64,000 bases of DNA from Hyphomicrobium_A sp963812795 (GTDB lineage: Bacteria > Pseudomonadota > Alphaproteobacteria > Rhizobiales > Hyphomicrobiaceae). The first letter of the stretch is position 1. Every line of letters begins with the position of its first letter. A program made the translations under genes and the position numbers. Positions 36,329 through 44,995 of the stretch are shown here, one piece after another. The notes under the pieces were generated by a model, which did no database searches, was not told the origin of the DNA, and worked only from the letters and a program-made list of their open reading frames with translations. The stretch covers positions 72,545-136,544 of the forward strand of contig CAWEWG010000016.1 in the NCBI GenBank assembly GCA_963812795.1, given 5' to 3'.

Positions 36329-37615
36329 TCAGAGCCGTTGCTTGCGAAGCGGCACCGGCTCGGAGGAAGCGCGTCGCCCGACACTCGCCAGCGTCTCGCG
36401 CTCGCGCAGCGTGCGCATGCGCTCGGCGATGTAGTCGCGCGTCAGCGGAACGGCGTGGACACTGCGCGCAATCTGCACCTGGAAGACGCCGACATCCTGA
36501 TAGCGGAACGCCGCCTCGCAACAGGAGAGGTAGTACTCCCACATGCGGCAGAAGCGCTCGTCGTAGAGCGCGCGCGCCTCCTCGCGCCGCGCCATGAAGC
36601 GTCGCCGCCAGTGGGAGAGCGTTTCGGCATAGTGCAGGCGCAGGCATTCGACGTCGGTGACCATGAGACCCGCGCGCTCGATGGCAGGCACGATCTCCGA
36701 CAGTGCCGGGAGCTGGCCGCCGGGGAAGATATACTTGTCGAGCCACGGGTTCGGATACCAGGGGCCGTCCAACAGACCGATGGTGTGCAGTACCATGACC
36801 CCGTCGGGCTTCAGGAGCTGACGGCACTTGTCGAAGTAGGTCTGGTAGAAGCGCGGGCCAACGTGCTCGAACATGCCGACCGAGACGATGCGGTCGAAGC
36901 TGCCTTCCGCCTCGCGATAGTCCTTCAGGATGAAGCGGACGTCGTCGCCAACCCCGGCTTCCTCCGCCCGCGCGCGCGCCACCTCCAATTGCTCGGCGGA
37001 CAGCGTGATGCCTTGCACCGCACGCGCCCCACCGATGCTCCTGATGTAGAGCCCGAGACCGCCCCAGCCGCAGCCGATGTCGAGCACGCTGCTTTCCGGC
37101 TCGACGAGCAGCTTCGCAGTGATCAACCGCTTCTTGGCGGCCTGCGCTTCCTCAAGTGTGTAATCCGGCCACTCGAAGTAGGCGCAGCTGTATTGCTGGT
37201 CGGCGTCGAGGAACAACTCGTAGAGCCGGTGATCCAGATCATAGTGGTGAGCGACGTTACGGCGGGCGCGCCAAGGATTGTTGCGGCTGATGATGCTGCG
37301 CGTGAGGAAGCGATAGCTACCGAGGAGGCGCGCCGGGAGCGAGCGCTTCTGGTCCTTGGCGTCGCGCAGCACAAGCTCGAGGAACTGGTAGATGGTGCCG
37401 CGCTCGACGACGAGGCGACCGTCCATGAATAGTTCGCCGACGCGCAGCTCGGCGTTGAGAACGGTGGCGCGCTCGGCGCCTTTGTCCATGAAGCGGACGC
37501 GGACCTCTTCGCCGCTACCATCGCCGAAGGAGTGCACGCGACCGCGCGCAGTCACGATCGTCAGCGTTCCGCGCTGCACCAGCCCCGACAAAACTGCTGT
37601 CAGAACACTTTCCAT
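36329..37615 (-). CDS. cfa: Cyclopropane-fatty-acyl-phospholipid synthase
   Basis: 428 residues. After an N-terminal lipid-binding region (1-110) comes the SAM methyltransferase core. Visible motifs are HHYDLDHRLYELFLD, YSCAYFEWPDYTLEEAQ, the SAM loop VLDIGCGWGGLGLYI, GITLSAEQL, DYREAEGSFDRIVSVGMFEHVG and WLDKYIFPGG. It adds methylene from SAM across cis double bonds of membrane phospholipids. The ATG at 37615 starts at MESVLTAVLS; upstream residues are not conserved-looking. The symbol is by family. Confidence 0.9.
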   Translation of the reverse strand: MESVLTAVLSGLVQRGTLTIVTARGRVHSFGDGSGEEVRVRFMDKGAERATVLNAELRVGELFMDGRLVVERGTIYQFLELVLRDAKDQKRSLPARLLGSYRFLTRSIISRNNPWRARRNVAHHYDLDHRLYELFLDADQQYSCAYFEWPDYTLEEAQAAKKRLITAKLLVEPESSVLDIGCGWGGLGLYIRSIGGARAVQGITLSAEQLEVARARAEEAGVGDDVRFILKDYREAEGSFDRIVSVGMFEHVGPRFYQTYFDKCRQLLKPDGVMVLHTIGLLDGPWYPNPWLDKYIFPGGQLPALSEIVPAIERAGLMVTDVECLRLHYAETLSHWRRRFMARREEARALYDERFCRMWEYYLSCCEAAFRYQDVGVFQVQIARSVHAVPLTRDYIAERMRTLRERETLASVGRRASSEPVPLRKQRL

Positions 37616-37749
37616 GGCACGACCACCGGCAAGCCGCCCAGCGTACTGCCGCGCCGCCGGCAGGCGCAAGCGCGAGGGTCAAGCATCGTAGGTAGAGACC
37701 GTTAGAAGAAATTAAATAGTGCGCCAGAGGCCCCTTTGTAGCGGCCTGC

Positions 37750-38727
37750 TCAATTTTTCACCGCGTTGGCTGCGCCGTGGACGCAGGCTTCAGCCTCGCT
37801 CACCATGCGCTCGATAAGGACGGCGGCCGGCTCTATGGCGGGAATGAGTCCGGCGGCCTCGCCGATGAACGTGTTGCTGCCGTCGGGATCGCCATCCGCC
37901 CACGCCTGGCGGTACTTGGCGGCTTCCTCGTCGGCGACGGCAAGCAGCTCCGCCTCACGCCCGTGCCAGCGCTCGATGTAGGCGTTGCGCAGGACGCGCG
38001 CGGTGTAGCGCGACGGCCAGTCGAGCTTGCGCGCCAGATCCATAACCTGCGAGCGGATGGTGTCGTCGCCCGTAGCGGCGAGCGCGGCGGCGTGCATGCG
38101 TGGGCTGACGTTCGCTTCGCTCGACGCCCATAGGCGCGAGCCGACCAACACGCCGTCGGCGCCCAGCATCAGCGCGGCGGCGAGGCCGCGGCCGTCGGCG
38201 ATGCCGCCGGCTGCACACAGCAGCGTCGCTGGCGACTTGGCGGCGAGCAGATCGGCCACCTCGGGCACGAGCGTCATCGTCGCCCGGCGCTCGCCGTGAC
38301 CGCCCGCCTCGGAGCCCTGCGCGACGACGACGTCAGCGCCGCAGTCGATGGCGTGCTCTGCGTCGCGGCGGGTCTGCACCTGGCAGATGAGCAGGGCGCC
38401 GGCTTCTTTGATGCGGGCGGCGAACGGCAGCGGATCGCCGAACGACAGGAAGATGGCGGCCGGGTTGCGCGAGAGAACACGGTCGAGCAGCTGCGGCTGC
38501 TTCTTCAGCGACCAGGTGATGAAGCCGCAACCCACGGGTACGTTGCCGGCGGCGCGGAACTCGGCATCGAGCCAATCAACGTCACCATAGCCGCCGCCAA
38601 TCAGTCCCAAACCGCCGGCGGCGGACACCGCAGCGGCGAGCCGTCCGCCGGCCGCGAACGCCATCGGCGCGGAAATGATCGGATGCCTGATGCCGAGTTG
38701 CTGTGTCAGCCGCGTGTTCAATGCCAC
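37750..38727 (-). CDS. Nitronate monooxygenase (NMO family)
   Basis: 325 residues of the FMN-dependent TIM-barrel NMO/2-nitropropane dioxygenase family. It begins with IRHPIISAPMAFAAGGRLAAAVSAAGGLGLIGGG, then DVVVAQGSEAGGHGER, the FMN-phosphate-binding AAGGIADGRGLAAALMLGADGVLVGSR, and the C-terminal WHGREAELL. It oxidises alkyl nitronates with O2; other family members have different substrates. Complete length. Confidence 0.88.
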   Translation of the reverse strand: MALNTRLTQQLGIRHPIISAPMAFAAGGRLAAAVSAAGGLGLIGGGYGDVDWLDAEFRAAGNVPVGCGFITWSLKKQPQLLDRVLSRNPAAIFLSFGDPLPFAARIKEAGALLICQVQTRRDAEHAIDCGADVVVAQGSEAGGHGERRATMTLVPEVADLLAAKSPATLLCAAGGIADGRGLAAALMLGADGVLVGSRLWASSEANVSPRMHAAALAATGDDTIRSQVMDLARKLDWPSRYTARVLRNAYIERWHGREAELLAVADEEAAKYRQAWADGDPDGSNTFIGEAAGLIPAIEPAAVLIERMVSEAEACVHGAANAVKN

Positions 38728-38801
38728 GTCTTCGGCTCCCGTGTTGCTTGCCTAAGGCATGCAACATCACACGCGCGCACACAACACCCGACTCTGCAAA
38801 G

Positions 38802-39440
38802 CTAGGCGGCGATCTTGCGCGCCGCGCGCAGGTCGGCGACGAAGTCGCGATAGGCTTTCTTCTTGGCACCGGCATCGGGGATGCGCAGCAGATACGACGG
38901 GTGCACGGTGACAAAGCCGGGAAACTCGCCGAGCGCATGCGGGCCCCGTGTCTTCATCACCGAAAGCTGCTTGCCGGTGAGCGCCAGCGCCGCCGTGCCG
39001 CCCAGTGCGACGACGAGTTTCGGCTGCACGATCTCCAGCTCCCTCAGCAGCCACCAGCGATAGTGCTTTACCTCGCCCGTGGTGGGCTTCTGGTGGAGTC
39101 GCCGCTTGCCGCGCTGCTCGTACTTGAAGTGCTTCACCGCATTGGTGAGGTACGACGTGGCGCGGTCGATGCCTGCGTCCTCCATCGCACGTGTCAGCAG
39201 TTGACCGGCCGGACCAACGAACGGGCGCCCCTCGACATCCTCCTGATCACCGGGCTGTTCACCGACGAAGGCTAAGGCAGGATGCATGGGACCCTCGCCG
39301 AGCACGGCGCGCGCGGCGCCGGGGACCAGAGGTCCGGCGGCAGCGATGATGGCATTGAGCTCGTCGATGGACGTGATGTCGGCATCGAGCGTCGAAGTCC
39401 CGTGCTCTGCGGGTTTTTCGATCGTAGATGGAGACGTCAT
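38802..39440 (-). CDS. Uracil-DNA glycosylase family protein, UdgX type
   Basis: 212 residues of the family 4-like UDG superfamily. It has GEQPG at 60-64 (motif A in place of the usual GE.PG), GPAGQLL, the insertion KRRLH at 112-116, and HPSYLLR at 180-186 (motif B). The KRRxH loop with its histidine is the mark of UdgX, in which this histidine forms a covalent bond with the abasic site after uracil excision (known from Mycobacterium smegmatis UdgX). The usual four iron-sulfur cysteines of family 4 are not visible here. A 69-residue gene lies 16 bases upstream. Confidence 0.85.
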   Translation of the reverse strand: MTSPSTIEKPAEHGTSTLDADITSIDELNAIIAAAGPLVPGAARAVLGEGPMHPALAFVGEQPGDQEDVEGRPFVGPAGQLLTRAMEDAGIDRATSYLTNAVKHFKYEQRGKRRLHQKPTTGEVKHYRWWLLRELEIVQPKLVVALGGTAALALTGKQLSVMKTRGPHALGEFPGFVTVHPSYLLRIPDAGAKKKAYRDFVADLRAARKIAA

Positions 39441-39456
39441 CGGGTTCGACTAAAGG

Positions 39457-39666
39457 TCAATGAATGACGCGTTTGCCGCTGTCGAACACCACGGCGTCGG
39501 CAAGCTTGTCGGGGTCGCGCTCGCCCATCGCATATGCTTCGAACAGCCGCACCGTGATGTCGCTGAGCGATAGGGTCATGCCGCGCTCGACCGCTTCATC
39601 CAGGGCCATCTCGATGGCGATCTGCAGGGCCTCGAGCTCTTCGTTGGAGAGGATCGACACATACAT
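39457..39666 (-). CDS. Small acidic protein upstream of udgX
   Basis: 69 residues: MYVSILSNEELEALQIAIEMALDEAVERGMT, then LSDITVRLFEAYAMGERDPDKLADAVV. It looks like two or three helices and is acidic and soluble. The family is not recognised. The 16-base gap to UdgX suggests co-transcription. Confidence 0.6.
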   Translation of the reverse strand: MYVSILSNEELEALQIAIEMALDEAVERGMTLSLSDITVRLFEAYAMGERDPDKLADAVVFDSGKRVIH

Positions 39667-39856
39667 GGCGGTTCTCGCGAATACAGGTTCGAAAGTCCAA
39701 CTCGGCTTACGACCGCCGGTTCCCCATTTAATGCATAGGAGCCCCGCACCCAGCGGCTTTTTCTAATCTTGTCGGCTCTCCTAGAAGCCTCATCTGGAAC
39801 GCTTCTTTACCGGTTCCGGTTCAACTTTCGATCACAGGCAGCGCGCGAGCAAACGA

Positions 39857-42190
39857 ATGGGCAAACACGAAAAAGTGCCGGGCGTCGGCGCCTACGGCGG
39901 TCCCGCCGGCGGCTGGGGTGCGTTGCAGGCCGTCGCACGCGCTCTGCGTGCGCAGATGGCGCTCAACCGCGAGACGCGGGCGCTGCGCCGCGTGAACCAG
40001 CCGCAGGGTTTCGATTGTCCCGGCTGCGCCTGGCCCGATCCGCGCCACGCCTCATCGTTCGAATTCTGCGAGAACGGCGCCAAGGCGGTGGCCTGGGAGG
40101 CGACGCGCAAGCGCGCCGACCTCGAGTTCTTCGCCTCGCACAGCGCGTCCGAGCTGTGGAACTGGACCGACTTTGCCTTGGAGGATGCCGGCCGGCTGAC
40201 TCATCCGATGATCTACGATGCGGCGAGCGACCACTTCGTGCCCATCGCTTGGGAAGATGCCTTTGCGCGCATCGGTGGCGAGCTGCGCAAGCTGCCCGAC
40301 CCGAACATGGCGGAGTTCTACACCTCGGGGCGCACGTCGAACGAAGCCGCGTTTATGTACCAGGTGTTCGTGCGCGAGTTCGGCACCAACAATTTCCCCG
40401 ACTGCTCCAACATGTGCCACGAGGCGACGAGCGTCGGACTGCCGGATTCCATCGGCGTCGGCAAAGGCACGGTGACGCTGGAAGACTTCGACCACGCCGA
40501 TCTCGTCTTCTGCATGGGGCACAACCCCGGCACCAATCATCCGCGCATGCTGTCGACGCTGCGCGACGTGTCCAAGCGCGGCGGCACCATCGTGGTGTTC
40601 AACCCGCTGAAGGAGCGCGGCCTCGAGCGCTTCCTGTCGCCGCAGCATCCGGTCGAAATGCTGACCGGGCGGGCGACCAAGATCGCCTCCGTCTACCATC
40701 AGGTGCGCGTCGGCGGCGACGCGGCGGTGATGAAGGGCCTGATGAAGGCGCTTGCTGGCGCTCGAGGGCAAGAACGGCCGCCAGGTCATCGATCGCGCCT
40801 TCATCGCCGACCACACGGCCGGCTACGACGCCCTGGTTCGCGACATCAAGGCGACGAAGTGGAAGGACATCGAGCGCTGCTCCGGCCTGACGCGGCGCGA
40901 GATCGAGAGCACGGCGGAGATCTACGCCAACGCCAAGAACGTCATCTTCTGCTACGGCATGGGCCTGACGCAGCACCGGCACGGCACGCAGGTGGTGCAG
41001 CAGCTCGCCAACCTGATGCTGATGCGCGGCCAGATCGGCCGCGCAGGCGCCGGCATCTGCCCGTTGCGCGGCCACTCCAACGTGCAGGGCGACCGCACCG
41101 TCGGCATCACCGAGATCCCCAACGACGAGCTGCTGGACCGCCTCGAGGCGACGTTCGGCTTCAAGCCGCCGCGCGAGCACGGCCACGGCGCCGTCGAGGC
41201 CATCAAGGCCATCGCCGAAGGGCGCTCGAAGGCGCTCGTCTGCATGGGCGGCAACCTGCCGGTGGCGATGTCCGACCCCGAGGTGTCCTTCGCGGCGATG
41301 CGCAAGCTGGATCTGGCCGTGCACATCGCCACCAAGCTCAATCGCTCGCATCTGCTGCTGGCCAAGACGTCGATCATTCTGCCGTGCCTCGGGACGCACC
41401 GAGCTCGACGAGCAGGAGACCGGCCCGCAATCGGTGACGGTCGAGGATTCGATGTCGGTGGTGCACGCATCGGCCGGGCGCCTGAAGCCGGCATCACCCG
41501 ATCTGAAATCCGAGCCCGCCATCGTCGCCGGCATCGCCAAGGCGACCCTGCCTAACACCAAGGTCGATTGGGACGGCTTCGTCGCCGATTACAACGTCAT
41601 CCGCGACGCCATCGAGAAGGTCTTCCCGGCCTTCGCCGACTTCAATGCGCGCGTGCGCGAGCCGGGCGGCTTCCGCCTCCACATCGCCGCCTCCGAGCGC
41701 CAATGGCTGACGCCGAACGGCAAGGCCAACTTCATCGTGTTCACGGGCCTCGACTGCGATACGCGCGCCGGGCAATCCGAAGCGCTGATGCTCGCCACCA
41801 TCCGCAGCCACGATCAGTACAATACGACCATCTACGGCTTCAACGATCGCTATCGCGGCATCAGCGGCCGGCGCGACGTCATCTTCATGCACAAGGACGA
41901 CCTGCAGGCGCGCGGGCTGAGCCATGGCGACCTCGTCGACGTCGAGACGATCGCGGCAAACGGACGACGCGCAGCCCCGCGTGCTGGCCAGCCTCACCGC
42001 GGTCGAGTTCGACATCGCCAGAAACTCCGCCGCGGCCTACTACCCGGAGGCCAATCCGCTCGTCGCGCTGGAGAGCTTCGATGCGCGCAGCGGCACGCCG
42101 GCGTACAAGTCGATCCCCGTCCGCGTGCGCGCGGCGGCGGCAAAAAATGTCAGCGCGCCTATGAAGCCGGCAGAAGCCGTGGCCGTGTAG
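39857..42190 (+). CDS. Molybdopterin oxidoreductase, FdhF/YdeP family, with three frameshifts
   Basis: The pieces together give a 776-residue protein of the YdeP-type family (oxidoreductase alpha subunit). It has CPGCAWPDP near the N terminus, EFYTSGRTSNEAAFMYQ, DCSNMCHEAT, MGHNPGTNHPR, and a C-terminal molybdopterin-dinucleotide domain (LTPNGKANFIVF, DRYRGISGRRDVIFMH). Each break (about 40752 in CTTG, 41394, 41964) is fixed by deleting one base, which restores ALLALEGKNG, CLGRTELDEQ and NGDAQPRVL. The family resembles formate dehydrogenase H but its reaction is not settled (E. coli YdeP is linked to acid resistance). No FdhD is nearby. Confidence 0.8.
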
Positions 42191-42247
42191 AAACCGGAAC
42201 CATGGCCGGCGCAGCCTGTTGTTCCTCCGACAGAAAGGAGGAACCAT

Positions 42248-42463
42248 ATGGCTCTCAACGAAAACAACCACGAGGAAGTTACCCGCGAGGCGCCCCATAC
42301 GGTGCCCGTCGCCGACCGCTCCGGGCTGATCACCGGCATCATCCTTGCCGCCGTACTCGCCTTCGGCGTTCTCGCCTGGATGAACTACGACACGGCGCCC
42401 AACCTGCAGTCGGCGCAGACCGAACAACCGGCAACCCCAGCGCCGCCACCCCAACCGAACTAG
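42248..42463 (+). CDS. Small single-span membrane protein
   Basis: 71 residues with a near-perfect Shine-Dalgarno (AAAGGAGG) 5 bases before the ATG. A polar N terminus is followed by one span (ITGIILAAVLAFGVLAWM, about 28-45) and a Pro-rich tail. It is followed directly by a strong hairpin terminator. Family not recognised. Confidence 0.65.
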   Translation: MALNENNHEEVTREAPHTVPVADRSGLITGIILAAVLAFGVLAWMNYDTAPNLQSAQTEQPATPAPPPQPN

Positions 42464-42474
42464 CGCCGGGACAG

Positions 42475-42506
42475 CAAAGCCCCGCCTCGGACGGGGCGGG
42501 GCTTTG
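42475..42506 (+). terminator. Strong hairpin terminator
   Basis: CAAAGCCCCGCC, TCGGAC loop, then GGGGCGGGGCTTTG directly after the 71-residue membrane protein. The stem is very GC-rich with a short T tract. Confidence 0.7.
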
Positions 42507-42565
42507 TCATCTCTAGAGCTGCGGGCGGATGGCAGCAGACACGGCTAAACTGCCGGCGCCGGGCG

Positions 42566-43048
42566 TTGTGCCGAGTTGATTATAGTTGTGGCCCATACGA
42601 CACGCTCGACTTTAAGTTGTCACGTAACAGCGCCTTCACCGACTATCAGGCGCTGACGGTCGATAGTGGCTTCTATGCCGACATCACGGCCCGCCTCGGC
42701 GTCACGTTCGGCGGCACCTTGGTCTACGGCAAGGGCGGTTGGGCCTACTTCGATGGGGAAGCCAAGCAGGCGACCACACGCCCGGAATACTCCAAGCAAG
42801 GTACCGGCAGCCTTCAAGGCTGGGTGCTGGGTGGCGGCGTCGAGCACTATCTCACGTCAAATCTCAGCATCAAGGCCGAGTACCTGCATTTCGATTTCGG
42901 CACCGAGGAGGGCTCGCAGACCAACGTCAGCGACATAACCTCGCCCATCGGCTATGTCTTCCGCAACTGGCATGACGTCGAGATCGATACGGTCAAGGTC
43001 GGCTTGAACTACCACTTCGGTGGCCACGACCCGGTCCCGCTCAAGTAG
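42566..43048 (+). pseudogene. C-terminal fragment of an Omp25/31-type outer membrane barrel
   Basis: The 161-residue frame starts in the middle of the family pattern: FYADITARLGVTFGGTLVYGKGGWAYFDGE, then GWVLGGGVEHYLTSNLSIKAEYLHFDFG, ending DTVKVGLNYHF, the usual last strand. There is no signal peptide, and the first half of the barrel is missing. The sequence directly upstream is a terminator, so this looks like a truncated copy. A TTG at 42566 is the only start. Confidence 0.65.
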
Positions 43049-43074
43049 CAAAACCCGCTGAATGAACATACCCT

Positions 43075-43108
43075 AGCCCCGGCGCTGGTGCCCCCAGCGT
43101 CGGGGTTT
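43075..43108 (+). terminator. Hairpin terminator after the porin fragment
   Basis: AGCCCCGGCGCTGG, a short loop, CCAGCGTCGGGGTTTC. It is a long stem with one mismatch and a short T run, about 30 bases after the porin stop. Confidence 0.55.
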
Positions 43109-43166
43109 CACGTTGGCGACCGCGGCAAATCCCACGACATTGCGGTCGACCACGGGGCATCGAAAG

Positions 43167-43201
43167 CAAAAAAGCCCCGCCTCATTCGAGGGGGGCTTTT
43201 T
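43167..43201. terminator. Bidirectional rho-independent terminator
   Basis: AAAAAAGCCCCGCCTC, ATT, CGAGGGGGGCTTTTT. A run of A on one side and T on the other means it can stop transcription from both directions. It mainly serves the minus-strand gene at 43226-43483. Confidence 0.8.
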
Positions 43202-43225
43202 CATGTGCGAACGAATGGACGTGGA

Positions 43226-43483
43226 TCAGCGCGCGTAGCGGCGCGAGGAACGATAGTAGCGGCGCGGCGCTTCGCCGGACTGGCGCTGGCAGAAGGCGCT
43301 ACGCGTGCCGCTGAGGCAGCCGTAGCGGGTGAGCAATTCGGCGTCGCGCGCATTGGTTGGACCGCCGGCCCGCGCATTGGCCCGCGCCGCCTCGACCTCC
43401 CAATAGGAATCCGCTGCAACACCCGTAGGAATCGCCGCCGCCAATGCGACCACGCCCAGCGCCGCTAGAGCCTTCATGCCCAT
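43226..43483 (-). CDS. Small secreted Arg/Tyr-rich protein
   Basis: 85 residues with a signal peptide (1-23, ending GVAA). The mature part has a two-cysteine segment (RYGCLSGTRSAFCQRQSG) and a basic tail (RRYYRSSRRYAR). Family not recognised. Confidence 0.6.
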   Translation of the reverse strand: MGMKALAALGVVALAAAIPTGVAADSYWEVEAARANARAGGPTNARDAELLTRYGCLSGTRSAFCQRQSGEAPRRYYRSSRRYAR

Positions 43484-43635
43484 GGCATCACTCCCTTATT
43501 TTACAAACCAACACGCGCCAACCATCACGGCTGGCGCCTCGCTGAATGTCCGTCTGTGAAAAGATATGGGATCGCAGCGTGCCCGGGTCCAGAGCGCGCG
43601 TCACAAACGATCGTGAAGCGGATGGGAGGGAATGG

Positions 43636-43726
43636 CGGAGACGGAGGGATTCGAACCCTCGATACGCCTTTACAAGCGTATAACGGTTTAGCAAACCGCC
43701 GCCTTCAGCCTCTCGGCCACGTCTCC
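43636..43726 (-). tRNA. tRNA-Ser (anticodon GCT)
   Basis: On the minus strand GGAGACG pairs with CGTCTCC as acceptor stem. The D arm starts TGGCCGAG; the anticodon stem is CGGTT-GCT-AACCG like, with loop TTGCTAA, giving anticodon GCT, which reads AGC/AGT serine codons. A long variable arm and GGTTCGAATCC T arm are present, as expected for a class II tRNA of 91 bases. CCA is not encoded. Confidence 0.93.
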
Positions 43727-43895
43727 TCCGGAGGAGCCCTAATAGAGGCGGGGTGGTCCGATTGCAAGCCGCGCGAGCCGCGCGTCGCGGGCGCCGTCAC
43801 CATCGGCCTTGACGCCCTTCGCGGTGCGCCGCATCGTTTGCTCAGCCAATGGGGAAACCAGGCCAAAAACGGCCGAACCCGGCAGGGTGGCTTGC

Positions 43896-44474
43896 ATGCA
43901 CACGCGGTATCTCCTTCTCGCGGCGCTAGCGCCGAACTTAGTGCTCGCGGCGAGCGCCGGCGCGCAGGAGTTCTGCGTCACGTGCGCGTCCCCCGAGGCG
44001 AGCTACCGCTGCCTCATCGGCGGCGAGGCACCGATGGCGGCACGGTCCTCGCGCGGCCAATTCCTGTGCATCACCGAGCTCGCCAAAGCCGGCGGCCATG
44101 CGAGCTGCAGCGCTACCCGTGGCCAGGCGACGCCCTGCCCCGGCGAAACGCGCACGGTGATGTTCACCGTCGGCGATCCTGGAGCCTCGCCGCTGGAAAC
44201 GACGCCGATGGCGGCGCCGCCGGCCCCGGTAGCCCCGTTGGCGCCTACCAAAGACATCTCGCCCGTCCCATTGCCGCCGCCCGGTCAGCAACAGCCGCCT
44301 GCGCATGCGCCGCAGACGACCGAGGCACCCGGGACACCCCAGGAGCCGAAGCCGAACGCCGTCGAGAACTTTGCCAAGAAGACGGGCGAGGCGATCACCG
44401 ACACCGGCACCGCGGTGGGCAATGCTGCGAAGAAGACGTGGGACTGCGTCGCCTCGCTGTTCGGCGACTGCTAG
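43896..44474 (+). CDS. Secreted Cys-containing protein with Pro-rich middle
   Basis: 192 residues with a signal peptide (about 1-24). It has a Cys-rich N domain (FCVTCASPEASYRC, FLCITELAKAGGHASCSATRG), a Pro/Ala linker, then a short helix-rich end with KKTGEAITDTGTAVGNAAKKTWDC. It is likely periplasmic with disulfides. Family not recognised. Confidence 0.6.
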   Translation: MHTRYLLLAALAPNLVLAASAGAQEFCVTCASPEASYRCLIGGEAPMAARSSRGQFLCITELAKAGGHASCSATRGQATPCPGETRTVMFTVGDPGASPLETTPMAAPPAPVAPLAPTKDISPVPLPPPGQQQPPAHAPQTTEAPGTPQEPKPNAVENFAKKTGEAITDTGTAVGNAAKKTWDCVASLFGDC

Positions 44475-44492
44475 CGCATCAAGCGGCGCTGC

Positions 44493-44762
44493 TTAGTGTT
44501 TGGAGATCCACTCGCGGGCGAGACGCTGGGCACGCGAAATCTGCGGCTTCGACATCTCGCGGGAAATCTCGAAGCGGTAGCGCTTGGCGTCGTCGTTGCC
44601 GCGCATCGCCGCGAGATTGAACCACTTGTGCGCCTCGACAAGGTCGGTATCCACATCCCGGCCTACGCAATACATAAGGCCGAGTTGGAAGAGAGCATCC
44701 GGCGTCGAGCCGTAGTCCGTGCTCTCGACAATTCCGTGAGATCCAAGTTCAAGTCGTGCCAT
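44493..44762 (-). CDS. Sel1-repeat small protein
   Basis: 89 residues. A Sel1-like unit is clear: DALFQLGLMYCVGRDVDTDLVEAHKWFNLAAMRGNDDA, the usual A--LG--Y--G----D---A--W---AA--G pattern. SLR proteins are adaptor repeats. No signal peptide is visible. The partner is unknown. Confidence 0.75.
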   Translation of the reverse strand: MARLELGSHGIVESTDYGSTPDALFQLGLMYCVGRDVDTDLVEAHKWFNLAAMRGNDDAKRYRFEISREMSKPQISRAQRLAREWISKH

Positions 44763-44944
44763 GTCCGCCCGTACCCCTACATGCCGGCGGTATGCCCGCT
44801 CGAGCGCTGATACGAGGATGTCAGGGAGCTCATGAAAACTGGTAAATGGCCGGGCCGCTGAAGGGTGACAGGAAGCGGAAAACTCGCATCAAATCGGCGC
44901 AAACGGGTCGCTTCTGCGCAGGCCGCAAGCACATCTTCACGCTC

Positions 44945-44966
44945 ATGGTTACCGGCCGATAACCAT
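44945..44966. promoter_or_regulatory. 22-base near-palindrome between qor and the Sel1 gene
   Basis: ATGGTTA, C, CGGCCG, A, TAACCAT: symmetric except one central pair. It lies about 180 bases upstream of the Sel1 gene start and just after the quinone oxidoreductase stop (both minus strand). It could be an operator or part of a terminator. Confidence 0.3.
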
Positions 44967-44995
44967 ACCTGTAGAAGACGCGCCGCCGGCGCACG

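Noticed and set aside
39857..42190. Programmed frameshifting or a decayed oxidoreductase gene
   Set aside because: Three separate +1 shifts with no slippery-site pattern in common and fully conserved downstream residues fit sequence error better than recoding or decay.
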